A stretch of DNA of 6,483 bases from Candidatus Cloacimonadota bacterium. GTDB taxonomy: Bacteria > Cloacimonadota > Cloacimonadia > Cloacimonadales > TCS61. The stretch spans positions 1 to 6,483 of the forward strand of contig JAMOPB010000453.1 of the NCBI GenBank assembly GCA_027064945.1. The letters are read 5' to 3'. Position numbers and translations under genes: made by a program. Shown piece by piece: positions 1 to 5,483 of this stretch; the first letter of the stretch is position 1; each line of letters starts with the position of its first letter. The notes beneath the pieces are model-generated. The model did not search any database. It was not told the DNA's origin and was given only the letters and a program-made list of their open reading frames with translations.

Positions 1-214
1 CGGATAAAATGCTGATCTTTAATTTCTTAGCATTTAAAAAAGAATAACAAACATAAAAATAGGAATCTTTTTTGTGAAAATGTATTGCATATCATGGAAG
101 TTGATTCTGATATGATTGCATGCAAAATGGAGCATTGCAAAGAGAATAGAGAAATTGCGGGAAATTGGAAAAAAAGTTCGGTAGAAAATAGAAAAGATAA
201 AGATCAATTCAATA
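1..214. other. Non-coding left edge, nothing identified
   Basis: This AT-rich stretch lies downstream of the leftward iron operon and its terminator. Short reading frames exist on the plus strand. One, open from the window edge, stops at 45-47; another runs from ATG at 94 to TAG at 259-261 but ends inside the terminator hairpin. Neither has a convincing ribosome binding site or a recognisable protein. The heptamer ATTGCAT occurs at 84-90 and 115-121, with ATTGCA again at 134-139, which is probably chance in this composition. I see no RNA gene, mobile element or further operator here. Confidence 0.4.
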
Positions 215-253
215 AAAATCTCTCCTTAAAAAAAAGATTTAAGAAGAGATTTT
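215..253 (-). terminator. Intrinsic terminator of the feo operon
   Basis: An inverted repeat has arms at 215-230 and 238-253 (16 bases each, one mismatch) around a 7-base loop. It starts 15 bases beyond the stop codon of the last minus-strand gene. Read on the minus strand, the hairpin is followed directly by TATTG, and its own 3' arm ends in a T-run, so a U-rich end would form. The stem is AT-rich (core pairs around TCTCTTCTTAA), so it is weaker than a GC-rich textbook terminator, but its position is exactly where the operon should end. No gene on the plus strand would use it. Confidence 0.65.
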
Positions 254-268
254 ATTTATAGTTACCGA

Positions 269-1054
269 TTAATCAAAAATTAAATAATCAATTCCAAAAC
301 CTACTTCATAATCATCTTCTGTGATGTTTGATGAAACTGAAAGTTCAAATTTCTCGATAGGATAAAAATAAACTTCAATATTGTTTGAATATTCAAAATC
401 AATATCAGATTCTAATCCTACATTTAAAGTTAACCAATTTGAAAAATCTTTTGCCAAATTAAGTGAGAAATTTTCCTCAATATCAGAATCGTTTTCTGAA
501 AGATCTTTTGAAAAACCTAAAGATGGCTTAACCATAAAGTTATTCTGTTCATTATAATAAGAATAATCCAAATTCAGATTAATTCCATTTTCTGCATCAT
601 CTTTAAGTTCCTGAAAATAAACAGAACCAAGATTGAAACCTTGCTCAAAAGAAGCCCAAGGAGTTAATCCTTCAATATCTTCTTCCAAATTTCCAAATGT
701 GAACTCTGCTTCCAAGTTCTTAGATAAATCATTATCGGAATATTCCAAAGGAAGTGCTAATTTGGTTGTTAGCATCTCTGTTATACCATATTCAACGCTA
801 GGAGTCGTTGTCAGAACAAATTCATTTTCAAATTCATCATCAAAATCTAACATCATTTCAGATTCTAATCCCAAAACAAATTGTTTTTTCTCAAACTCAA
901 AAGCGTGTGTGATATATGGAAGAGTATAAGAATTTTCTTCATCTTTGTTAGTATTGGCATTAACACCTGCATTCATCTCATTTTTTGTAGTTTCCGCTGA
1001 TAAAATACCTATTAACATTACAGCGAAAACTATTAAGAAAACTGTTTTTTTCAT
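269..1054 (-). CDS. Secreted acidic protein, probable outer-membrane beta-barrel, last gene of feo operon
   Basis: A 261-residue protein of unknown function. Residues 1-20 form a signal peptide (Lys-Lys, then a hydrophobic stretch ending ILSA before Glu21), so it is exported. The mature part has no further hydrophobic helix; instead it shows alternating polar/hydrophobic stretches rich in Tyr and Phe (for example LNLDYSYY, VGFGIDYLIF) and ends YLIFD, which resembles the strands and terminal strand of outer-membrane barrels. By hand count the mature part has about 53 Asp/Glu, 11 Lys, and no Arg or Cys, which is strikingly acidic. The start at 1054 is supported by AAGAGG 6 bases upstream. It lies 26 bases after the FeoC-like gene on the same strand, with a terminator following it, so it is probably co-transcribed with the iron genes. 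A role in passing Fe(II) through or binding it at the outer membrane is only a guess. It could also be an unrelated porin-like or surface protein. Confidence 0.8.
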   Translation of the reverse strand: MKKTVFLIVFAVMLIGILSAETTKNEMNAGVNANTNKDEENSYTLPYITHAFEFEKKQFVLGLESEMMLDFDDEFENEFVLTTTPSVEYGITEMLTTKLALPLEYSDNDLSKNLEAEFTFGNLEEDIEGLTPWASFEQGFNLGSVYFQELKDDAENGINLNLDYSYYNEQNNFMVKPSLGFSKDLSENDSDIEENFSLNLAKDFSNWLTLNVGLESDIDFEYSNNIEVYFYPIEKFELSVSSNITEDDYEVGFGIDYLIFD

Positions 1055-1080
1055 TCCATTCCTCTTATTTTTTTTGATTA

Positions 1081-1305
1081 TTAATGTACTATCTCATATA
1101 AATCTTTATGTTTTGCAAAAGGACAACTTTTACATCCACTGGAACAAGTCCCGCAATCAAATTCAACTTTATGAATAAAATTTTTACGAACCAAAATTTG
1201 GAGCATTCCATCCAAACTATCTTCAGATACTTTTAGATAATTTGCTATCTCTTCTGTATTCAAAGCATTCCGTTCTTTGAACAATCTTTTTATTTCTCGT
1301 AACAT
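1081..1305 (-). CDS. feoC: FeoC-like winged-helix protein with four-cysteine cluster
   Basis: A 74-residue cytoplasmic protein. Residues 1-48 read as a small winged-helix domain (MLREIKRLFKE, then a helix-turn-helix-like NTEEIANYLKVSEDSLDGMLQ in two parts, then VRKNFIHKV). This is followed by four cysteines at 51, 54, 58 and 61 with spacing CX2CX3CX2C, then PFAKHKDLYEIV. FeoC proteins have this layout; in enterobacterial members the cysteines bind an Fe-S cluster and the protein is thought to modulate FeoB stability or activity. Here the spacing differs from the enterobacterial pattern, so the symbol is assigned from fold, size, cysteines and position. The ATG follows the stop of the second FeoA gene with only one base between, and AAAGG lies 9 bases upstream, so translation is probably coupled. 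A transcriptional regulator of the FeoC/MarR-like type is the alternative. Confidence 0.75.
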   Translation of the reverse strand: MLREIKRLFKERNALNTEEIANYLKVSEDSLDGMLQILVRKNFIHKVEFDCGTCSSGCKSCPFAKHKDLYEIVH

Positions 1306-1306
1306 T

Positions 1307-1597
1307 TTATTTTACCTTTATTATTTCAGCAGATTTGCGAGGAACAATGATTCTTGTTTCACCTACTCCAATTATCAAATTTGCTTCATTTATTTTGTTT
1401 TTATGAACAAAAACCATGCTTCCGGGAGCAATTCCTATTTCGATGGTTTGTTTATCAGGATTATTTCTTATGATATATCGTTGATTTTCCGTAGCTTCAG
1501 AAAGCGATATGCAGTGTCTGTATTTTCTTTCTCCATGACCACCACCATTTCTATGCTTTTTGCCACAGCAATTTCTGCCTTTTCCAAATATATACAT
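1307..1597 (-). CDS. Second FeoA-domain protein with Cys/His-rich N-terminus
   Basis: A 96-residue protein. Residues about 30-95 match the FeoA (SH3-like) domain: LSEATENQRY opening, IEIGIAPG at 52-59 in place of the usual LxxLGLxPG turn, and the closing IIVPRKSAEIIKV strand, equivalent to the end of classical FeoA. Before it lies an unusual extension holding Cys10, Cys11, His15, His21, His28 and Cys29 within a Gly-, Lys- and Arg-rich stretch, which looks able to bind metal. FeoA domains act in the cytoplasm with FeoB; two FeoA genes flanking feoB occur in several anaerobic lineages, where the second one may have a regulatory or structural role. The ribosome binding site AAGGCGG begins at the very end of feoB and the gap to feoB is 12 bases. 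Metal binding by the extension is inferred from residues only. Confidence 0.82.
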   Translation of the reverse strand: MYIFGKGRNCCGKKHRNGGGHGERKYRHCISLSEATENQRYIIRNNPDKQTIEIGIAPGSMVFVHKNKINEANLIIGVGETRIIVPRKSAEIIKVK

Positions 1598-1609
1598 TTT
1601 TTCCGCCTT

Positions 1610-3901
1610 TTATGACATTACTTTTATGTCTTTAGATTTTGCTTTTAATGAAAAATAGAAAGCAACCAATGTAAGGATTAATCCCATAATCCACAATGCA
1701 GAGTTTGTTGGATGAGCTGCAAATGTACTTATCTGATAGAATAAAGTTGAGATTATCCAAGCTAAAATCACAAGATAGAATACTAAGAAAACTGTCCATT
1801 TGATGTTGGTTTCCCTATATACCGCTGCAATTGTTGCTACGCATGGTATATAAATAAGAATAAATAAAATATAAGCAAATGCGGCACTACTATTTCCAAA
1901 TCTCTTTTTCATCTCTGAGAAAGTGTTTAAGTTAACTTCTTGTTCATCAGCCTGAGTTTCTAAATTACCCAAATCTTCTTCTATTGCTATGCCCATTGGA
2001 TCAGAGAAAGTATCTCCTAATCCCGCAATTCCATCTTTTATAGATTGGAAAGATTCTACGATTCCGCCCCAGAAATCAAATTCTTCATCTTCTTCAACTT
2101 CATCAGAAAGTGATGTGTAAAGATTATCCAAAGTTCCGACAACTGCTTCTTTTGCGAAAATTCCAGTGAAAAGTCCTACTGTAGCAGGCCAGTTATCATT
2201 ACTAATTCCCATTGGATTAAATATTGGTGTAATTGATTTCCCGATAGCACTAAGTACGGAATTTTCAGAATCTTCATTTCCAAATGAACCGTCTGTTCCA
2301 ATAGCATTTAAGAAACTTAAAACAACTACTACGATGATAATTACTTGTCCTGCTCGAACGATGAAACTTTTTAATTTATCCCAAGTATGCATCATAATTC
2401 CGTTAAATGTAGGAATATGATAGGGTGGAAGCTCCATTACAAAAGTTGAAGTTTCTCCTTTTAAGATAGTTTTCTTAAAAAGTAAACCGGATAGCACTGC
2501 TAAAATTATTCCGATCATATAGATAGAGAAAACTACAAGTCCACCGTTTTTTGGGAAAAATACAGTTGCAAATAGAACATAAACCGGAAGCCTTGCTCCA
2601 CAGCTCATAAATGGATTCATTAGAATTGTAAGAATTCTATCTCGATTATTTTCCAAAGTTCTAGTTGCCATAATTGCAGGAACATTACATCCAAATCCTA
2701 CCAGCATTGGAATAAATGCTTTTCCCGGCAAACCGATAAAGCGCATAAATCTATCCATTACAAATGCTGCTCTACTCATATATCCTGAATCTTCCAAAAA
2801 TGATAAAGATAAGAATATGAAGAATATTGGAGGTATGAAAGTTGAAACGGTTTGAATACCACCACCTATTCCATCGGCAAGAAGAGTTATTAACCATAAA
2901 GGGAAATGAAGATTTTCCAATAAATGTCCTAAACCATCTACTAAAATTGTGCCTGTGAAAATATCAAAGAAATCTATAAAAGCACCACCAACATTGATAG
3001 TTAGCATAAATATAATATACATCACTCCTAAGAAAATAGGAATTCCCAAAAAACGATTTAATACAAACTTATCAATATTGTCCGATACTGTTTTTTTCAT
3101 TTCATCTCGTCGATGAACTACATCACGTGATAATCCGTGAATGAATCCGTAACGACCATCAGCAATTACAATATCAACTTCATCCCCTGTATGTTTTTCT
3201 ATTTTTGCTGCTTCTTCATCTATTAATTGTTCAAATTTGTTATTGGTGATCTCGATAGCGGTTTCATCAGCTTCCAAAAGCTTGATCGCCAACCATCTAT
3301 TATCTATTTTTTGTTTTTTGCTAATATCTTTGGTTTTTTCTGTTATTCTCTTAATTGCATTTTCTACAACAGAATCGTATTGAACTTTTGTTTTAGATAT
3401 TTGTTTTTTAGTTCCAATTTCATTGATACGCTCTTTTAATTCATCTAAACCGTTTTTCTTATTAGCAACCATTGGAATTACTAAACAATCAAGATGCCTA
3501 GCCAAATGATCCACTTCAATTTGGATTTTACGCTGCTTCGCAATATCCATCATATTCAGAGCAACAATTACAGGGATTTTCATCTCTAATAATTGAGTTG
3601 TAAGGTATAAATTACGTTCGAGGTTTGTCGCATCCAAAATATTTACAACCAAATCCGGTTTTTCATTTAGTAAAAAATCACGAGAAACTTTTTCATCGAG
3701 AGAGTAAGCGGAAAATGAATAAATACCCGGCAAATCGATAACTTCTACATCTACACCTTGAAAGGAATAATTACCTTCTTTATGCTCTACAGTTACACCA
3801 GGCCAGTTTCCAACCCTTTGTTTTGATCCTGTTAAAGCATTGAAAAGAGTAGTTTTTCCACTATTGGGATTTCCTGCTAAAGCAATAGTTATCTTTTTCA
3901 T
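1610..3901 (-). CDS. feoB: Ferrous iron transporter FeoB
   Basis: This 763-residue inner-membrane protein imports Fe(II), with a nucleotide-binding domain at the N-terminus. The G-protein domain shows G1 GNPNSGKT at 10-17, the switch region VGNWPGVTVE at 30-39, G3 DLPG at 56-59 and G4 NMMD at 116-119. A helical linker follows up to about 270 (ending near HGLSRDVVHRRDEMKK). The membrane part begins near 285 and contains the two conserved Gate-region signatures GFGCNVPA (402-409) and CGARLPVY (434-441), then several hydrophobic helices and IPCVATIAA at 685-693, followed by helices near 703-726 and 735-754. An acidic loop lies near 600-609. Length is normal (E. coli FeoB is about 773). Its ATG overlaps the feoA stop as ATGA, with GGAG 8 bases upstream inside feoA. 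All expected motifs are intact, so it is probably functional. Confidence 0.97.
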   Translation of the reverse strand: MKKITIALAGNPNSGKTTLFNALTGSKQRVGNWPGVTVEHKEGNYSFQGVDVEVIDLPGIYSFSAYSLDEKVSRDFLLNEKPDLVVNILDATNLERNLYLTTQLLEMKIPVIVALNMMDIAKQRKIQIEVDHLARHLDCLVIPMVANKKNGLDELKERINEIGTKKQISKTKVQYDSVVENAIKRITEKTKDISKKQKIDNRWLAIKLLEADETAIEITNNKFEQLIDEEAAKIEKHTGDEVDIVIADGRYGFIHGLSRDVVHRRDEMKKTVSDNIDKFVLNRFLGIPIFLGVMYIIFMLTINVGGAFIDFFDIFTGTILVDGLGHLLENLHFPLWLITLLADGIGGGIQTVSTFIPPIFFIFLSLSFLEDSGYMSRAAFVMDRFMRFIGLPGKAFIPMLVGFGCNVPAIMATRTLENNRDRILTILMNPFMSCGARLPVYVLFATVFFPKNGGLVVFSIYMIGIILAVLSGLLFKKTILKGETSTFVMELPPYHIPTFNGIMMHTWDKLKSFIVRAGQVIIIVVVVLSFLNAIGTDGSFGNEDSENSVLSAIGKSITPIFNPMGISNDNWPATVGLFTGIFAKEAVVGTLDNLYTSLSDEVEEDEEFDFWGGIVESFQSIKDGIAGLGDTFSDPMGIAIEEDLGNLETQADEQEVNLNTFSEMKKRFGNSSAAFAYILFILIYIPCVATIAAVYRETNIKWTVFLVFYLVILAWIISTLFYQISTFAAHPTNSALWIMGLILTLVAFYFSLKAKSKDIKVMS

Positions 3902-4128
3902 GATATTATCTCCACATCTAAAGCATCAGCTTCATCTTTTCTTACTGTTAAACTGTAGCCTTTGATTTTTAATTCAATTGGATCGCCCATTGGTGCTTTG
4001 CGGACAACTGTAAAATTTTCTCCTTTTACCAATCCCATTCTCATAAGTTTTTGGCGATAGTGCCTGTCTTTAGTTAAAAAACCAACAATTTTACCATTGC
4101 TTCCAACGGTCATCTCCTTCAACTTCAT
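3898..4128 (-). CDS. feoA: Ferrous iron transport protein FeoA
   Basis: A 76-residue cytoplasmic SH3-like protein of typical FeoA size. It opens with MKLKEMTVGSNGKIVGF, has the conserved turn LMRMGLVKG at 28-36, the strand FTVVRKAPMGDPIELKIKG in the middle, and the closing SLTVRKDEADALDVEII. FeoA is needed for full FeoB activity, probably by touching its cytoplasmic domain. It is the first gene of the operon and overlaps feoB by 4 bases (ATGA), implying translational coupling. The start is supported by GGAGG 4 bases upstream (4133-4137). A candidate metal-responsive operator lies about 60-80 bases upstream. Confidence 0.95.
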   Translation of the reverse strand: MKLKEMTVGSNGKIVGFLTKDRHYRQKLMRMGLVKGENFTVVRKAPMGDPIELKIKGYSLTVRKDEADALDVEIIS

Positions 4129-4170
4129 ACGTCCTCCAAATATATATTTCTTTTTTTTTATATTTAATTA

Positions 4171-4178
4171 TTAGCTAA
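4171..4178. promoter_or_regulatory. TTAGCTAA palindrome, possible second operator core
   Basis: A perfect 8-base palindrome followed by CA, resembling the centre of a DtxR-family box with one base missing (TTAG-CTAAC). It lies between the stronger candidate box and the feoA start. In AT-rich DNA such a short palindrome may be chance, so it is only supportive. Confidence 0.2.
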
Positions 4179-4189
4179 CACCACTAATG

Positions 4190-4208
4190 TTTTCTAAGGC
4201 TAACTTAA
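4190..4208 (-). promoter_or_regulatory. Candidate DtxR/IdeR-family operator upstream of feoA
   Basis: The 19 bases match the well-known DtxR/IdeR box TTAGGTTAGSCTAACCTAA at 14 positions, with one half-site (AGGCTAACTTAA, 4197-4208) matching at 11 of 12. It sits 62-80 bases upstream of the feoA start, where an iron-responsive repressor of feo would be expected. A related core, TTAGCTAA, occurs at 4171-4178 and may be a second, weaker half. DtxR-family repressors bind such boxes when loaded with Fe(II) or Mn(II); whether one exists in this organism cannot be seen. No good Fur box was found in this region. The call rests on sequence likeness only. Confidence 0.4.
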
Positions 4209-4223
4209 TTCAAGGGAGCTATT

Positions 4224-4271
4224 ATGTCAAATTGTTTTTTCTTTTCCTTGTTACTTCTTACTAGTCACTAG
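4224..4271 (+). other. 15-codon reading frame with strong ribosome binding site
   Basis: GGGAG at 4214-4218 lies 5 bases before an ATG at 4224, which is better spaced than for many real genes. The frame encodes MSNCFFFSLLLLTSH and ends in TAG inside the heptamer repeat. The peptide is short and hydrophobic. It could be a tiny membrane peptide, an upstream leader, or the remnant of a gene start whose body was replaced by the repeat. It has no recognised family. No firm claim of coding is made. Confidence 0.2.
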
Positions 4272-4307
4272 TTACTCATTACTCATCACGCGTCACTTGA
4301 TCACTTG
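4251..4307 (+). repeat. Degenerate 7-bp tandem repeat, eight units
   Basis: Eight consecutive heptamers fit T[TC]AC[TG]NN: TTACTTC, TTACTAG, TCACTAG, TTACTCA, TTACTCA, TCACGCG, TCACTTG and, after a single extra A, TCACTTG. Period 7 is kept across 57 bases with only that one-base slip. The stretch lies in the divergent intergenic region and interrupts no recognised gene. Short heptamer repeat arrays are known between genes in some bacteria (for instance the STRR repeats of cyanobacteria), with no settled function. Confidence 0.75.
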
Positions 4308-4379
4308 TAAAAAAAATGAATAAAGATCTTAGATGTTATCAATCATTAGGAAAATACTTCATGTTAGCAAATTGTTCCA

Positions 4380-4424
4380 TTGACAAGAAGATTGTTAAAT
4401 ATCAAATTTGGGCGAATTTATAAT
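4380..4424 (+). promoter_or_regulatory. Possible promoter for the binding protein-sensor genes
   Basis: A perfect TTGACA lies at 4380-4385. Sixteen bases later TCAAAT (4402-4407) is a mediocre -10. Separately, a perfect TATAAT lies at 4419-4424, ideally placed for a transcript start about 25 bases before the ATG at 4456, but its expected -35 position is poor. Either or both could act; the exact promoter is unresolved. Confidence 0.3.
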
Positions 4425-4455
4425 TGTTAATAAAATTATTAAGCAAGAGGTAAAT

Positions 4456-5451
4456 ATGCTTAAAGCAAAATTATCTTTTTCAATAATCCTTATCATAATT
4501 TTAATGATTTTAATTACTACAGAATGCAAAGCTGAATCTTATAAAGTTTTGGTTGTGATGAGTTATGAAAAAGATTTCCCTTGGGTATTAGAAATCAAAG
4601 AAGGAATTGAATCAGTTTTTAATGATTCCGGTGATATCAGATATTTCTATTTAAACACAAAAAAAGATTTTGCAAATGGTGAAAAAAAAGCAGAAGAAGC
4701 GTATCAATTTTATCTGGATTTCAAACCTGATGGAGTAATTGCTGCTGATGATAATGCTCAATCACTATTTGTAGTGCCATATTTGATGGACAAAGTAGAA
4801 ACTCCTGTAATGTTCTGTGGCGTTAATGCCGAACCTGAAAAATATAAGTATCCGGCTAAAAATGTTTCCGGTATTTTAGAAAGATTGCACATCAGTGAAT
4901 CAATTTCATTTGCACAACAATTTGATCCTACAATAGAATCTTTTGGCTTCATAATGCGTAATAGCCCTTCGGCGGAAGGTGTGCTAAGGCAAGTAAAAAA
5001 AGAATTAAATAGTTATCCTGCGAAATTCATTTCATTTAAACAGCCAAAAACAATGTTGGAAGCTATTGCAATGGTCAAAGAGCTCAAAAAAAAGTGCGAT
5101 GTACTATTTATGGCTTCATTAGAAGGTATAACCGATAAAAGCGGAAATCCTCTTGGGGATAAAGAAATTATGCCAATATTAGCAGATACTTTTGGAAAGC
5201 CAACAATTGCCAGTAATTCTTACAATGTCGAATTTGCAGCACTTTGTGCAGTTGTAAAAACGGGGCAAGAACAAGGCTCAACCGCTGCCCAAATGCTATT
5301 AAAAGCTATGCAAGGAACACCTGTCTCACAAATTCCAATAACGCAAAATCATAATGGTAAACGAATAATTAATGTAACGGTGATGAAAGAATTAGGAATC
5401 ATTCCTAAACCGATTATTTTGTTGGGGTCAGAATTAGTTAGAAAAAAATAA
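4456..5451 (+). CDS. Periplasmic substrate-binding protein, COG2984 / ABC_sub_bind type
   Basis: A 331-residue exported protein. The ATG at 4456 is chosen because AGAGG lies 5 bases upstream and the signal peptide begins there (MLKAKL, then a run of Ile/Leu to about 20); an earlier in-frame TTG at 4408 would only add a non-hydrophobic leader. Cleavage is likely after Ala26 (CKA|ES); Cys24 does not sit in a proper lipobox. The mature protein follows the two-lobe fold of COG2984 binding proteins: VLVVMSYEKDFPW near 31-43, DDNAQS at 98-103, PVMFCGVN at 117-124, then the second lobe with GFIMRNS, and VLFMASLEGI. Ligands in this family are varied and mostly unknown (TrpX/TrpY-like amino acid binders are included). 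No permease or ATPase gene follows; the next gene, 32 bases on, is a membrane sensor, so a sensory role is more likely than transport. Confidence 0.85.
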   Translation: MLKAKLSFSIILIIILMILITTECKAESYKVLVVMSYEKDFPWVLEIKEGIESVFNDSGDIRYFYLNTKKDFANGEKKAEEAYQFYLDFKPDGVIAADDNAQSLFVVPYLMDKVETPVMFCGVNAEPEKYKYPAKNVSGILERLHISESISFAQQFDPTIESFGFIMRNSPSAEGVLRQVKKELNSYPAKFISFKQPKTMLEAIAMVKELKKKCDVLFMASLEGITDKSGNPLGDKEIMPILADTFGKPTIASNSYNVEFAALCAVVKTGQEQGSTAAQMLLKAMQGTPVSQIPITQNHNGKRIINVTVMKELGIIPKPIILLGSELVRKK

Positions 5452-5483
5452 TATTGAATAATCTATTTTCCCGGAGTAATTTA

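Larger units (their letters stand above)
4129..4455. other. Divergent intergenic control region
   Basis: This 327-base stretch separates the leftward feo operon from the rightward binding protein-sensor pair. From left to right it holds the feoA ribosome binding site, an A/T run, a TTAGCTAA palindrome (4171-4178), a DtxR-like operator (4190-4208), a strong ribosome binding site with a 15-codon frame (4224-4271), a 7-bp degenerate tandem repeat (4251-4307), a TTGACA box and a perfect TATAAT box before the binding protein gene. A clear leftward -35/-10 pair is not evident; TATAAA read on the minus strand at 4162-4157 is the best -10 guess. Confidence 0.5.

Noticed and set aside
3..47. Plus-strand frame open from the window edge, ending FLAFKKE
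   Set aside because: It could be the tail of a gene to the left, but 14 codons in AT-rich DNA are too few to support a call.
94..261. Plus-strand 55-codon frame beginning MEVDSDMIACK
   Set aside because: It has no ribosome binding site, no recognisable family, and its end lies within the terminator hairpin of the opposite-strand operon, so the Lys/Arg/Phe-rich tail is a by-product of that hairpin.
633..929. Plus-strand 98-codon frame opposite the barrel-like gene
   Set aside because: It is antisense to a gene with signal peptide and good ribosome binding site, and its Ser/Asn-rich product looks like a complement of acidic codons.
1277..1615. Plus-strand 112-codon frame opposite the second FeoA gene
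   Set aside because: The minus-strand frame has a clear FeoA domain and coupled spacing; the plus-strand product is low-complexity Phe/Ser/Tyr without family likeness.
4151..4180. Fur box upstream of feoA
   Set aside because: The AT-rich sequence TAATAATTAAATATA has only a vague likeness to the 19-base Fur consensus and lacks its GATAAT-type symmetry.
4251..4307. CRISPR array
   Set aside because: Units are only 7 bases and directly adjacent, with no spacers.
5392..5408. Perfect inverted repeat TTAGGAAT-C-ATTCCTAA near the end of the binding protein gene
   Set aside because: It encodes ordinary residues (LGIIPK) about 40 bases before the stop, has a one-base loop and no T-run, so it is neither a good terminator nor an evident operator; chance is likely.
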